Source: Ambrosia x helenae
Lineage: Eukaryota; Streptophyta; Magnoliopsida; Asterales; Asteraceae
Assembly: GCA_030844895.1 (NCBI GenBank)
Contig: CM061232.1
Location: 88,787,769 to 88,851,768, forward strand
Length of the DNA: 64,000 nt
Direction: 5' to 3'
Positions 1-11,658 of this stretch are shown piece by piece. The notes beneath the pieces are model-generated. The model searched no databases. It saw nothing but the letters and a program-made list of their open reading frames with translations, and had not been told where the DNA came from. Numbering within the stretch: the stretch's first letter is position 1; every line of letters starts with the position of its first letter. A program made the translations under genes and the position numbers.

Positions 1-2218
1 GTGATACACAAGATTCTTTGCTAGTTCTGCACTTTCATTATCACAGTGCAACAAGTACTCAGTCTGTTTCTTCCCTAACTCTTTCAAAAAATCTTTCAAC
101 CATGCTAGCTCCTTACTGGCTTTAGCTATAGCCATGTATCATGCCTCTGATGTGGATAAAGCCACATTCTTCTGGAGTCTGGACATCCAACTGAGACTGC
201 AGTTCCTCCGACTGTAAAAACAAAACCTATGGTGCTTTTAAATGTCTCTTTGCAGCTACCTAGGCCAGTGTCTGAATAACCTCTGAGAACTGAATCGTTC
301 CCTTTGAAACATAACCCCATTTTTTATGTTCCCTTCAAATAGCAAAGCATCCGGTTAACTGCTTCCCAATGTCCTCTTCCCGGATTTGAAATAAACTGAC
401 TGACAACTCTAATTGCGTGTGCTATGTCAGGTCTTGTGCACACAATAGCATACATAAGAATACATACTGCAGATGCATATGGAACTTGAGCCATATCGGC
501 GTTTTCTTCTTCTGTTCTGGGAAATTGATCTTTGGTGAGCTTAAGGTGACTCCCTAAGGGTGCATTTCTCGGCTTGGTCTTCTCACTGTTAATAAGGAAT
601 TTCTCTAACACTTTCCTGATATACTTCTCCTGGGATAGTGTCAAAGATCCATATTTCTTGCTCCTGGTGATACTCATCCTGAGTATCTACCTAGTTGCAC
701 CCGAATCTTTCTTCTCGAATTCTTTGGACATTTGCTTCTTCAACTTGCTGATCTCATTCATGTTTGATCCTGCAATCAACATATCATCTACATACAAAAG
801 TATAATGATATACGAACCCTTGAACTTCTTCAGATAATAGCAATTATCAGCTTCACATCTCTTGTAACCTGTTCTCACCACACACCCAATTTTCTTTTCC
901 AATAACCTGAAATCCCTCAAGTTGTGTCGTGTAAATTTTTTCATCAAGGTTACCATGTAGAAATGTTATTTTCACATCTAGATACTCTGTATGAAAATTC
1001 TCTGCTACTACAATACTTATAATGAACCTGATGGTGGTCATCTCAACCACTGGAGAGAAGATCTCATCATAATCAACTCCATTCTTCTGCTGAAATCCCT
1101 TAACCACTAAATGGTCTTTTTACTGTTTAGAACAATCAGGCTCATCTTTGACCCGGAAGACCCATTTATTCTAAAAAGTTTTCATATCTAGCGGAAGCTT
1201 TACAAAAACCCAAGTCTTGTTCTTGTCTAACGAACTCATTTCTTCTTTCATTGCTTGCTCCCATTGGAATGAGTCCTTCATCTTGACTGCTTCAGAGTAT
1301 CTCTCTAGTTCACCATTTTCTGTCAAAAGAATATAATTAGCTGAGGGCCGGTATGACAGGGACTGTACCTTTTCGGTGCTCTAGAAACTCTGGTGGATCT
1401 CCTAACCGAAGTATCAGACTGGCCAGGCTGTTATGGAGACTGTTGGTCTTCAGACTCTGAACTCCCACTGTTAGAAAATACCACTGTCTCTTCATTATCA
1501 CCATCTTCAGTCTCTGGTTCTGTGTCATCTCCAGATTCTGTTACTGGATCTGCAGCAGACTTCTTACTCTAATTCTCAACACTAAACTCAAATGTTTCTT
1601 TCTGAACCTTTGACTTTTCCAAGTTTCTATCCTTGTACAATTCTTCTTCATTGAACTTAGCATGCTTGCTTCTGACTACCTTTCTGCTTTCAAAATCCCA
1701 AAGCCTATAGCCCATTTTATCATCCCCCATATCAAATGAAGATATATTTATATGCTTTAGCATCCAACTTGTCACCTTCAGGGTTGATATCATAAGTACT
1801 ACACCCGAAGATTCTCAGGTGATCATAACTGCATTACCCTTTCATTCTTCTTAAGGAAACTTGAATCCCAACGGTACTGAGGCTCCACGGTTGATAAGAT
1901 AGGCTGTTGTGTTAACTGCATCCCAAAACATCTTTGCGAGTCCTGCATTCAATCTCATACTCTTGGCTCTTTCACATGATGTTCTGTTCATCCTCTATGC
2001 AACTCCATTCTGTTACGGAGTTCCTGGAACTTTATTTATCATCTTGATCCCTCTATCAACACAATAATCTGTAAACTCCTTGCTGTTGTATTCGCCACCG
2101 TTATCCAAATTCAAGTATTTCACCTTCAAATCAGTTTCAAGTTCAACAACAGATTTCCATTTCTTAAAAGTATCGAAAACATCAGACTTATGTTTAAGAA
2201 AGTAAACCCATACTTTAC
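1..2218 (-). pseudogene. Copia pol relic (integrase end, RT, RNase H), cut by window edge
   Basis: A Ty1/Copia polyprotein relic read right to left. It starts in the integrase core (about 2218-1930), passes the variable linker and reverse transcriptase, and ends in RNase H at the window edge. Pieces such as YVDDMLIAGSNMNEISKLKK (minus, about 760-820) and RPDIAHAI (about 410-440) are Copia RT and RNase H hallmarks. The same blocks recur in order in the Copia element at 3251-11096, so both belong to one family. Stops and frame changes break it into pieces of under 120 codons, and a block between the linker and the YVDD box is missing compared with the second copy. Similarity stops near 2218, with no LTR on that side. 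It is a dead 5'-truncated copy; the lineage within Copia was not resolved. Confidence 0.88.
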
Positions 2219-3245
2219 GTAAAGGCTTAGCAAATGTACCAAATGTTCAGAATTAATAAGGTCTTAGATGTATCATTCCCCTGCATAGCAAATGTACCAA
2301 ATGTTCATAACCGATGTGGAAAATCAGGGTGTGACATAACCCCTACATCACTCACTCTTTCTAATCTTTCTATGCTCTCTTCTCTTGCTCTCTGGTTGAT
2401 CTCTCAACTACCACTTCCCACCGACCTCCACCCCATCAACCGCTCACCTACCTCCACCACCCACCACAACCACCCCGTCAAAGAACCACCAAACCACGAT
2501 AACCTTCAATCTTCACTCTTGCTCACTGTCGTCCACATGTTTTCACCATCACCAAATGTCACGTAATTTTTTTACTTTCTACCCTTCATGCAAAACCTAA
2601 TTGTACACATTCTTTTATCATAACCTCCAATTACAATTACCATTAATCTATATCTATAATCTATATTATATTATAAAGCATTTGAGAAAGGTATCAAACA
2701 AAAATAAGTAATTACTACATTTTATTAAAAAAAATTGCAATTTTATATAAAAAATTTATATATAACAAAACTATACAAAAATGTTTCTACACATACAAAT
2801 ATATACCTATACACCTTAAAAAGATTTTAAGAATCAATAAAAGTTGAACTTTAAGTATAAATAATAATTTTCTGATGCCTTTTCTTTAAAAAAAAATGTG
2901 TGCGCATGAATTGGTTCATGAACCCAAACCGAACCAAATGGAAACTGGTGTTTCAAACCAGCAAAACAAGTCAAACCGAACCGAAACCGGTTTGGACACG
3001 AACCAGCACCAAACACAAACCGGTTTGGAACCAGTTCGGTTCCTAGAAAAAAAACCGATATGTGCACGTCTATAAAGTTCTAAGGTTGAGATGCCTTATG
3101 TGGAATATTTTTAACTAACTTAACTTCTAATTTCACTTTTCGATGCCATTGATAGAAATTTATGGTGCACTTGATTAGCAGTTGTATTGCATTGCTTTTG
3201 TCATGTAGAAAAAGTTATGGGTATGCTTCTTTGCAAGTTGATTAC
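2219..3245. other. Intergenic repeat mix without a gene
   Basis: No coding gene is seen. 2340-2570 is C-rich (CCACC-type) sequence similar to 34240-34460 and, more loosely, to 49690-49960. It looks like part of a dispersed non-coding repeat. 2640-2830 is AT-rich. The ORFs here have no recognisable domain. Confidence 0.6.
2890..3075. repeat. AACCGGTT-rich dispersed repeat
   Basis: A short tract built on variants of AACCGGTT and CGGTTCG, ending in GTGCACGTCTATA. The same type of sequence occurs at 33355-33500 and, with clear insertion boundaries, at 50525-50950. No TSD was resolved for this copy. Confidence 0.55.
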
Positions 3246-3250
3246 ATATG

Positions 3251-3497
3251 TTTTAGGATCGTAGAACACACACGCACACGAACACAAGTATTTACGTGGT
3301 TCGGTCTAAACTGACCTACGTCCACGGGGGCAACTAGGGTATTCTTTTATTGAGTGAAACAAAGATTACAAGTACAAGAGATTATTTATAGACACAAATT
3401 AGGGTTAAACCCTATGTTAAACTTGCTCAACAAGTTAATCATACTGGGCTTTAAAACGACTGGGCCTATAGGTGGGCTGAAGGCAACATCTCCAACA
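3251..3497 (-). repeat. 3' LTR of the Copia element
   Basis: About 247 bp, matching 10851-11096 with scattered differences. On the plus strand it ends in CATCTCCAACA, so in element orientation the LTR opens with TGTTGGAGATG. The adjoining purine tract (minus, AAGTGGGAGAT, 3498-3508) marks it as the 3' LTR. Confidence 0.9.
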
Positions 3498-3508
3498 ATC
3501 TCCCACTT
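3498..3508 (-). other. Polypurine tract of the Copia element
   Basis: On the minus strand AAGTGGGAGAT abuts the 3' LTR, the usual plus-strand primer position in Copia elements. Confidence 0.75.
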
Positions 3509-3610
3509 GGTGTCTTCGGACCACAAACTGCACCATCTCTTCTGTACTTCTGTAGATAAGATCTCCCCTAGATCTTCAATGCACCTCCAGTTACCCCGAT
3601 CTCCTCAACA

Positions 3611-3923
3611 CTATTCCTGGAGACCAGCTGAAGCTCCACACAGCTTCAGCTTATCCAACGTCACACATTTAGTAAACATGTCTGCTGGATTCTTAGCACC
3701 TGAGATATTCTTCAAGTTGATTGTGCCATCAGCAACCAATCCTCTCACGAAGTGATACCTTGTCCCGATGTGCTTCGTCTTCTTGTGATATATAGGATTC
3801 TTAGCAAGTTTCACTGCACTTTCATTGTCACAGTGTAGCAAATACTCAGTCTGCTTCTTCCCTAACTCTTCCAGAAAAGATATCAACCATACTAGCTCCT
3901 TACTGGCTTCAGCTATAACCATG
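3611..3923 (-). pseudogene. 3' end of Copia pol (RNase H C-terminus)
   Basis: Reads as the C-terminal part of Copia RNase H and tail. Typical pieces are TKHIGTRYHFVRGLV and KNPADMFTK, the Copia motif around histidine near the end of RNase H. The upstream part of the same domain lies at 6594 and beyond, on the other side of the nested solo LTR, so one reading frame has been split. It is about 103 codons to the stop. Confidence 0.85.
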
Positions 3924-3928
3924 TATTC

Positions 3929-6588
3929 TGTAACACCCCAACCGATGGCGGAAACATCGGGATGTCACGTATTGATGATTGTTTCAGTAGCACATGGTAT
4001 AAATTGAATTTTAAATAATTTATTCATAACATAAATATTCAAATTGAAATGATGTCTAGAAATCCTAAATACATGATATCAAATAAAGCAATAACTTCAA
4101 ATAACTTCAAAATAAACTTCAAAATATTCCTCATGCATACTCTAAGCCTCAGCTTCATTGTTACCTGAAACATGTTAATTTTGAAAATATTTTTGGGTCA
4201 ACAAAAGTTGGTGAGAATTACATAGGTTTTGATAATCGAATAAACCTTGTACAATTCAAGTGTCATGGCAAGTCTAGTCCATATGTGAAAACATACTAGA
4301 AGTAAATCGAGTGCATAATCAACCCTTGTGACTGTTATATTGTGGTCCATCCCATGCGCTCATGGTTCACTCGATTATGTTATGCGATAACAATCACCCA
4401 CGCTACCTATGTAGGAGGCACGTATCCGGGTGGGATTGTCAGTCCAATAGATCTATCATTGTATACCGTCGGCTGATCAATGTTAATGATTATACTAGAA
4501 TATTGTGCTTACCCTAGTCATGTTTAAGACATAATGCAACATAGAAAAACACATAGACACTTTATGATTGAATAGCATATAGAATGTTGTAACATGTTTC
4601 ACCCCAAAAATAGTGAAAAATAGAAAAGGGGCTATGTAAAACTCACCTTAGCAAAATGTTATGTCTCGTGAAAATAGAATATGTGTTGCCCAACAATGCC
4701 AAGTATTACCCTATAATTAAGGTAATAAATATGTCTAAGTCTTTCTAGTCTACAAATATATTCTAGGGTTTTGAATTGGGGATAAGTGCTCGTTTGATTA
4801 ATAAATAAAATGTTTAAATAAATAAGAGAAATTTGATAAATAAATAAACAAAAGTCTTTTTGTAAATTTTTAAATTAAAGATGGTCACAATAACAAGTTT
4901 TAAGTATGAAAATAATTTTTATAAAATTATTTCCTTAAAAATAGAATATTAAATCTATTTATTTTAAATTGTTAAAATATAACTTTAATATTTAAAAATA
5001 CAAAAGTTAAAGAATTATTAAATTAAAAATTGTATTTCTGTTCCAAATAAATAGAAATAATTTATATAAAATTTTGGTGCAAAAATATTGAAAAATGAAT
5101 TTATTATGATTTATTTATGATTAAAACTAACAAAAATTGATTAAAAATATTAAATAAATGATTTTTCAAAAATAAAAATCATTTCAGAAAGGTTTATTGT
5201 TATATAAACTCAGAATATTTTTGTGGAAATTTATATAATTGTTTTGATATTTTTATAGAATTTTATAAATAAAATAGAATAAACTTGAATTATTTATTAT
5301 ATATATTAAATAAATAAATTTTTAAAAACTAAAAATTGTATGTTAAACTTTTCCACTAGAATAACATAAAATAATTTTTGTAGAATTTATAAAATAGTTT
5401 TAGTATTTTAAAATGAATTTTAAAAATACAAGGGAATATATATATATATATATATATAAGTTTAAATAAAAAGAAATGTTTTGTTGATGCCATGGATCGA
5501 ACCCGGGCCCTTGGCCGGTTCGTTGGTTTTAAATCACAAGCCCAGACCAATTGGTCTGGGCCCTGAGAACGTTTAATCTTGGCTTAAAATATATATATAT
5601 ATATTATGACTTGAGAAATGATTTATAATCCTAATAAAACGAAAAGAATTAAACGCGTGTTGCAAGAATCGAACCCTGGCCACCCGGCCGGTTCGTGTTT
5701 TACGAATAAGGAGCCAACCAACTGATCTACTGATCAGTTGGTGTTAGTTTATGTTATGTTTTAAACAAATACACAGTTCTACAAACGTGATTATCCCCAA
5801 TCCAAGTTGTCGAGCCCTAGTTTATCAATTATACAAATTACACAACAATAACCCAATCGAACTTAGGATTATTGTTGTGTATAGGCCGAAGAATAAAACC
5901 CATAATAAAAAGAGATACTTACAGAAACGAATCGTGTGAATTGCTCGGTCAACAGAAAAAGTCAACTCAAACTCGATTGCTTCGAATGATGATTTAATAA
6001 CAGAAATTAGAGGTTGAGAGGGATATTTCGGCGAGTGTAGAAGGGATTGGGAGGTCCAATTTATAGGGAGAGGGTTGGGTTGATGGAATTGGTAAGTTTG
6101 ACCTCGTATTGAATGTGATGACGCGTAATTGGGTATAATTGGCATGATTTGGCCATCAAGCTAGCGTGTAAGGGACGCGCAATCAACAAATCAGTCACCA
6201 ATCATTCCTAATTTGGATATAAACGCGTTTGATTTGGGTAATTAAGGTAGATTGGTGTCACAGTTGACTTTCCTAGTCAACTGTGAAGAACCATACTCGT
6301 GATATAATAATTGTATGCTGGAATTAAAACAAGATGTGTGTAGACCAGATGGTGATGTTGTTTGTGTTTGTGACCCGGCTTGGGTGCGGGTTCGATACCC
6401 GGCCCAAGCACTAAATTTTTTGACAATTTTATTATATATATATATATATATGTATATTATATATAAATAATATAGTATTAGGGTTCCAAATGCGTCTCAA
6501 TAATAATTAAAAGCGAATAATAATAATGAAACTTGACGTTTTTATTCAAAATGATAGTAACGTACAAGTATTAATGCGTAACGTTACA
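3929..6588 (-). mobile_element. Tekay-type solo LTR (minus orientation)
   Basis: 2660 bp, opening TGTAACACCCC and closing CGTTACA on the plus strand, with TSD TATTC at 3924-3928 and 6589-6593. Its left end is the diverged reverse complement of the 3' end of the Tekay-1 LTR (CGGTTGGGGTGTTACA type), and its length matches that LTR. No internal region is present, so it is the product of recombination between two LTRs. In element orientation it keeps the family layout: antisense tRNA-like module (6338-6411), TATA (6058-6065), GTAAGT donor-like site (5917-5922), hairpin (5840-5880) and two sense tRNA-like modules (5661-5735 and 5494-5560). The inner part is very AT-rich. Confidence 0.9.
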
Positions 6589-6593
6589 TATTC

Positions 6594-9500
6594 TGCCTCT
6601 GTTGTGGACAAAGCCACGCTTTTCTAAAGTCTGGACATCCAACTGACTGCAGTTCTTCCTACTGTGAACACGAAACTTGTGGTGCTTTTAAATGTCTCTC
6701 TGCAGCCACCCAGGTCAGCATCAGTATAACCTCTGAGAACTGAATCCTTCCCTTTGAAACATAACCCCATCTTTGACGTTCCTTTCAAATAACAAAGCAC
6801 CCATTTAATTGCTTCCCACTGTTCTCTTCCCAGATTTGACATAAACCGACTGACAACTCCGACTGCGTGTGCTATGTCAGGTCTTGTACACACCATAGCG
6901 TACATTAAACTACCTACTGGAGATGCATACGAAACTCTAGCCATATCAGTTTTTTCTTCTTCAGTTCTGGGACACTGATATTTGGTAAGCTTGAGGTGAC
7001 TCCCCAAGGGCGTGTTTCTAGGCTTGGTCTTCTCACTGTTAATACCGAATTTCTCTAACACTTTCCCGATGTACTTTTCCTGGGACAGTGTCAGAGAACC
7101 ATCTTTCTTGTTCCTGGTGATACTCATCCCAAGTATCTGTTTGGCTGCACCCAAATCCTTCATCTCGAATTCTTTAGACATTTGCTTCTTCAACTTGCTG
7201 ATCTCATTCATATCCAATCCTGCAATCAACATATCATCTACATACAGAAGTAGAATGATATACAAACTCTTGAACTTCTTCAGATAACAACAATGATCGG
7301 CTTCACATCTCTTGTAACCGGTCTTCACCATGAAATTATCAAACTTCAAGTACCACTGCCTTGGCGCTTGTTTCAGACCATACAGACTCTTCTTCAACTT
7401 GCACACCCAATTTTCCTTTCCAATAACCTGGAATCCCTTGGGCTGTGCCATGTAAATATCTTCATCAAGGTCACCATGTAGAAATGTTGTTTTCACATCT
7501 AGCTGCTCTAGATGCAAATTCTCTACTGTTACAATACTCAGAACTAACATGATGGTGGTCATCTTCACCACTGGAGAGAAGATCTCATCATAATCAACTC
7601 CCTTCTTCTGCTGAAATCCCTTGACTACAAAACGGGCTTTATACCGTTTAGAACCATCATTCTCATCTTTGACCCTGAAGACCCATTTATTCTGAAGAGC
7701 TTTCTTGTCTCGCGGAAGCTTTACAAGAACCCAAGTCTTGTTCTTGTCTAGTGAACTCATTTCTTCTTTCATTGCTCGCTCCCACTGGAACGAGTCCTTC
7801 ATCTTGACTGCTTCAGAGTAGCTCTCTGGTTCACCATTTTCTATCAAGAGAATATAATTAACTGAGGGGCCGGTGCGACTGGGACTGTATCTGTCCGGCG
7901 CTTTAGAAACTCTGGTGGATATCCTGACCGAAGTATCAGACTGGTCAGGCTGCTGTGGAGACTGTTCGTCTTCAGACTCTGAACTCCCACTGTCAGAAAC
8001 TCCCACTGACTCTTCATTCTCACCATCTTCAGTCTCAGGTTCTGTGTCATCTTCAGATTCTGTTACGGGCCCTGTGACAGATTCTTTCTTCTGAATCTTA
8101 ACACTAAACTCGACTGTTTCTTTCTGAACCTTTGACTTATCCAAGTTTCTATCCTTGTACAATTCTTCTTCATTGAACTTAGCATGCTTGCTTCTGACTA
8201 CCTTTCTGCTTTTAGAATCCCAAAGCCTGTAGCCCATTTGATCACCCCTATATCCAATGAAGATATACTTCTTTGCTTTTGCATCCAACTTGTCACCTTC
8301 TGGGTTGATATCATAAGCACTACACCCGAAGATTCTCAGGTGATCATACTCAACTACTTTACCCTTCCATTCTTTTTGAGGAAGCTTGAATCCTAACGGT
8401 ACTGAGGGTCCACGGTTGATAAGATGCGCTGCTGTGTTAAATGCATCAGCCCAAAACATCTTTGGGAGCCCTGCATTCAATCTCATGCTCCTGGCCCTTT
8501 CACATAATGTTCTATTTATCCTCTCTGCAACTCCATTCTGCTGCGGAGTTCCTGGAACTGTATTTATCATCTTGATCCCTCTATCAGCACAATAATCTGT
8601 AAACTCCTTGCTGATATATTCACCACCGTTATCCGACTTCAAGCATTTCACCTTCAAATCAGTTTCAAGTTCAACAGCAGATTTCCATTACTTAAAAGTA
8701 TCGAAAACTTCAGATTTATGTTTAAGAAAGTAAACCGATACCTTGCGTGTTGAATCATCTATGAAGGTCACAAAGTAGCGAGATCCTCCAAGTGAAGGTA
8801 CTGATGTCAGTCCATATACATCTGAGTGAATAAGCTCCAATTTCTGAGCTTTCGGTGCTCTCCCAGTCTTCACAAAAGTCACCTTCTTTTTCTTGCCTAG
8901 GATGCACGGTTCACAAAATTCTGACTCGGCCTTCTTCAACTTTGGAAGTTTTCCCCTGGCAACAAGCATCTTCATCCCCTTTTCACTCATGCGCCTGAGT
9001 CTTTGATGCCATAACTTTGTCTGACTCTGGTCACTCGATATTGCGTTCACTACATCAGCTAATGCTTCAACCATGTACAAACTACCTCTCGTCTTGCCTC
9101 TAGAAACTACCATACTGCCCTTAACAACTCTCCATTGTCCACTACCAAAGTGAACATCATATCCCTAATCATCAAGCTGACCAATGGATATAAGCATCCT
9201 CTTCAAACCAGGAATGACCCGAACATTCTTCGAGGTCCAAATGGTTCCCAATAGAGTTTTAAGGTCTATGTCTCCAATTCCTGTAATGTCGAGACTCTAA
9301 TTATTAGCCAAACGAACTTTACCAAAGTTACATTTTTGCAGATTCTTCATCTTCTTCGTGCTAAAAGTAGCATGGAAAGATTCTCCTGAATCCATAATCC
9401 AGTCTTCAACAGAACTCTCGATACAGCAAATAAGAGCATCCTCTGAATCTGAGGATGTAGTAGCATTCACCTCCCTTTTCTCTCTCGCAGGTTCAGAACA

Positions 9501-10221
9501 CTGACTTCTGAAATGCCCAAACTCCTTACAATTCCAACACTGTATGTCTTTCCTTGGCTTTCCAGGTCTTGATTTACTCCTGCGTTTTGAATTTGACCTA
9601 CCCTTATTTCCTCCTCTGTTAGTACTTCTCCCTCTTCCTTCAGTACTAAGCAACGAGCTTGATTCTCCATTGTTCCTTCTTCTGGAATCCTCATTCAATA
9701 ACAAATCACGAACTCTTCTAAAACTGAGACTCTCAACTGACCCTGTGACTGCTGTGATTGTGCCTGATCAGCTGTCAGGTAATGAGGATAACAATAGACA
9801 AGCCTGCAATTCATCATCTATCTTAAAGTTCATAGAAGACAAACATGTCAAATGTAATTTAAATAAATTAATATGCTTAGTAACAGAACTTCCCTCTTTC
9901 ATACGAATATTGACTAACTCCCGAATCAGAAACACTTTGTTCGCAGGAGACGGCTTCTCGTACATGTCGGACAAAGCTTCCATAATCCCACGCGCTGTGG
10001 TTTGTTCCAGAATGTTGTAAGCTAGATTCATGGAGAGAGCAAGCCTAATTGTTGATTGTGCTTTCTTGTCAAGATTCATCCATTCTTTTGTTATGGTCGC
10101 AGGGGGGGTCTAGTGCAGCATCTAACTCCTTCTGTATAAGCAAATCCTTGATTTGCATCTTCCACCATCCAAAATTCTTCCCATCAAACTTTTCAACATT
10201 GACTTTTCCTTCTTCAGACAT
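6594..10221 (-). pseudogene. Copia gag-pol, broken by stops and frameshifts
   Basis: Gag probably begins at the ATG at 10221 (MSEEGKVNVEKFDGKN). Gag helices lie at about 9768-10221 with a frame change near 10090. A CCHC knuckle, CWNCKEFGHFRSQC, is near 9490-9545, and a protease-like WIMDSG is near 9390. The GAG-pre-integrase and zinc part is at about 8900-9110 (LWHQRL, CEPCILGKK), the integrase core at about 8450-8860 (DVYG, SDNGGEY, PQQNGVAER). RT follows at about 7150-7800 with LLYVDDMLIAG, then RNase H to 6624 with RPDIAHAVGVVS. The longest open stretch is 677 codons (6624-8657). At least three breaks (near 10090, 9200-9300 and 8670) prevent a polyprotein. The domain order is classical for Copia. 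Confidence 0.9.
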
Positions 10222-10836
10222 GATCTCTTGTCTAAATATCTAAGAAACTAGCCAAATAAAATACCACTTCCTTTGCTTTTTGTTTTCTTAATAATCCCAC
10301 AAAAAAACAAACTCCTTTGATAAAAAAAAAAACGTAAAGAATGACTTTCTTTCTTTTTTATCAAACCTACTTTATGACCACCAACAAAAGAGCCAAGTAA
10401 AAGACACTTTCACTAGACCTGCTTCAAATATGTGACTTTCTTAGACCAACCAGACAAACACCAAAACACAAATTTCTGAGTTGATGATGGCAGCTGATGG
10501 GTTAAACGAAACCCTAGTCAGGTCTATGGTCAGTAGCGGCAGCCGAGTAAGGTTTAGCAAAACCTAAATCGGTTGATAGGAGTGGTGGTGTAGGGTGGGT
10601 ACCGTCTGGAGTAGAGTATCAACCGGAAGAGGTTGCAACTAGGAGAAGGACAGGTGAGGCGGAACCCTAGATCTGGGTTGGCGGCCGATGACAGAAGAGC
10701 AGAAGGCGGGATCGATTGGAGAGGGTGCTGCGGCTGCGGAACCCTAGACGGTGGTCTAGGGTGGCGGCGGCTGAGGTGGTTGGTGGGTGGCGGGTGAAAG
10801 TTGTCTGGTATGTGTTCTTTCAGATCTAGAGCCTAA

Positions 10837-10848
10837 GCTCTGATACCA
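10837..10848 (-). other. Primer-binding site of the Copia element (initiator tRNA-Met type)
   Basis: Minus-strand TGGTATCAGAGC, complementary to the 3' end of plant initiator tRNA-Met, two bases inside the 5' LTR. Confidence 0.9.
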
Positions 10849-10850
10849 GT

Positions 10851-11096
10851 TGTTAGGATCGTAGAACACACACGCACACGAATACAAGTATTTACGTGGT
10901 TCGGTCTAAACTGACCTACGTCCACGAGGGCAACTGGGGTATTCTTTTATTGAGTGATACAAAGATTACAAGTACAAGAGATTATTTATAGGCACAAATT
11001 AGGGTTAAACCCTATGTTAATCTTGCTCAACAAGTTAATCATACTGGCTTCAAAACGACTGGGCCTATAGGTGGGCTGAAGGCAACATCTCCAACA
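10851..11096 (-). repeat. 5' LTR of the Copia element
   Basis: 246 bp with intact ends TGTTAGGATC and TCTCCAACA (plus strand). It abuts the primer-binding site and is followed by TSD ATATG (11097-11101). 10260-10836 between LTR and gag is an untranslated leader with no recognisable coding. Confidence 0.92.
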
Positions 11097-11101
11097 ATAT
11101 G

Positions 11102-11658
11102 AACCATTCCAACCTCCTCCCTCTTAATGTGGATCTTATAAAGATCCTTATGATTTTTTCTTCTCGGCAATCTATCGAGATTTGGCACTTTCAACATATT
11201 GAGTAGGACTATTAATATAATAATAGTTGCTAATGAGTCATACCGCTACTTCAAATTTTTTTTACCGACATGCGAGTCAAATTGCATATGGTATATAGAG
11301 CGTAGCATACTATCATGTCTCCTTGTAGCCATTAAAAAATTACCCCACTACGAAGCACATGTGCTTACACACACAAACATGCACCTTACATATTAATTCT
11401 TTTAATCGTTTTAAGATTTGAATTACGTTTCCGCCTTGTATTGTTGACTCCGCCACAACGCTTGGGTTCCCTGCTAGTATTTTTAGCAAAATGGTTTAGT
11501 CCAACGACAGCCACCATGATGATTGAAGAAAAAAGGGTTCATTTCAATTCAAAGCAGGTTACAACCACTGATAACCCATAAATGATTTTAGCCTTATGCC
11601 TCATTCGACATTCACATAAGTTTAAACTCCCAGTTATTACACATATAGTGTAGCAACT
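11102..11658. other. Intergenic, nothing recognised
   Basis: No gene, RNA or element could be supported. The part next to 11658 would be 3'-flanking sequence of the acyltransferase relic. Confidence 0.5.

Larger units (their letters stand above)
3251..11096 (-). mobile_element. Full-length but degenerate Copia LTR retrotransposon with nested insertion
   Basis: Both ends are visible: LTRs of about 246 bp at 3251-3497 and 10851-11096, and a 5-bp TSD, ATATG, at 3246-3250 and 11097-11101. The element reads right to left. Its primer-binding site follows the right LTR and a purine tract precedes the left one. Gag, protease, integrase, RT and RNase H follow in Copia order. A 2660-bp Tekay-type solo LTR (3929-6588, TSD TATTC) sits in the RNase H region; without it the element is about 5.2 kb, normal for Copia. 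The first base pair of the left LTR is altered (TTTTAGG for TGTTAGG), and many stops break the coding region, so it cannot move on its own. Confidence 0.93.

Noticed and set aside
2640..2700. Helitron 5' end (TCTATATTATATTATAAAGC)
   Set aside because: No matching hairpin plus CTAG end was found downstream, so the boundary cannot be supported.
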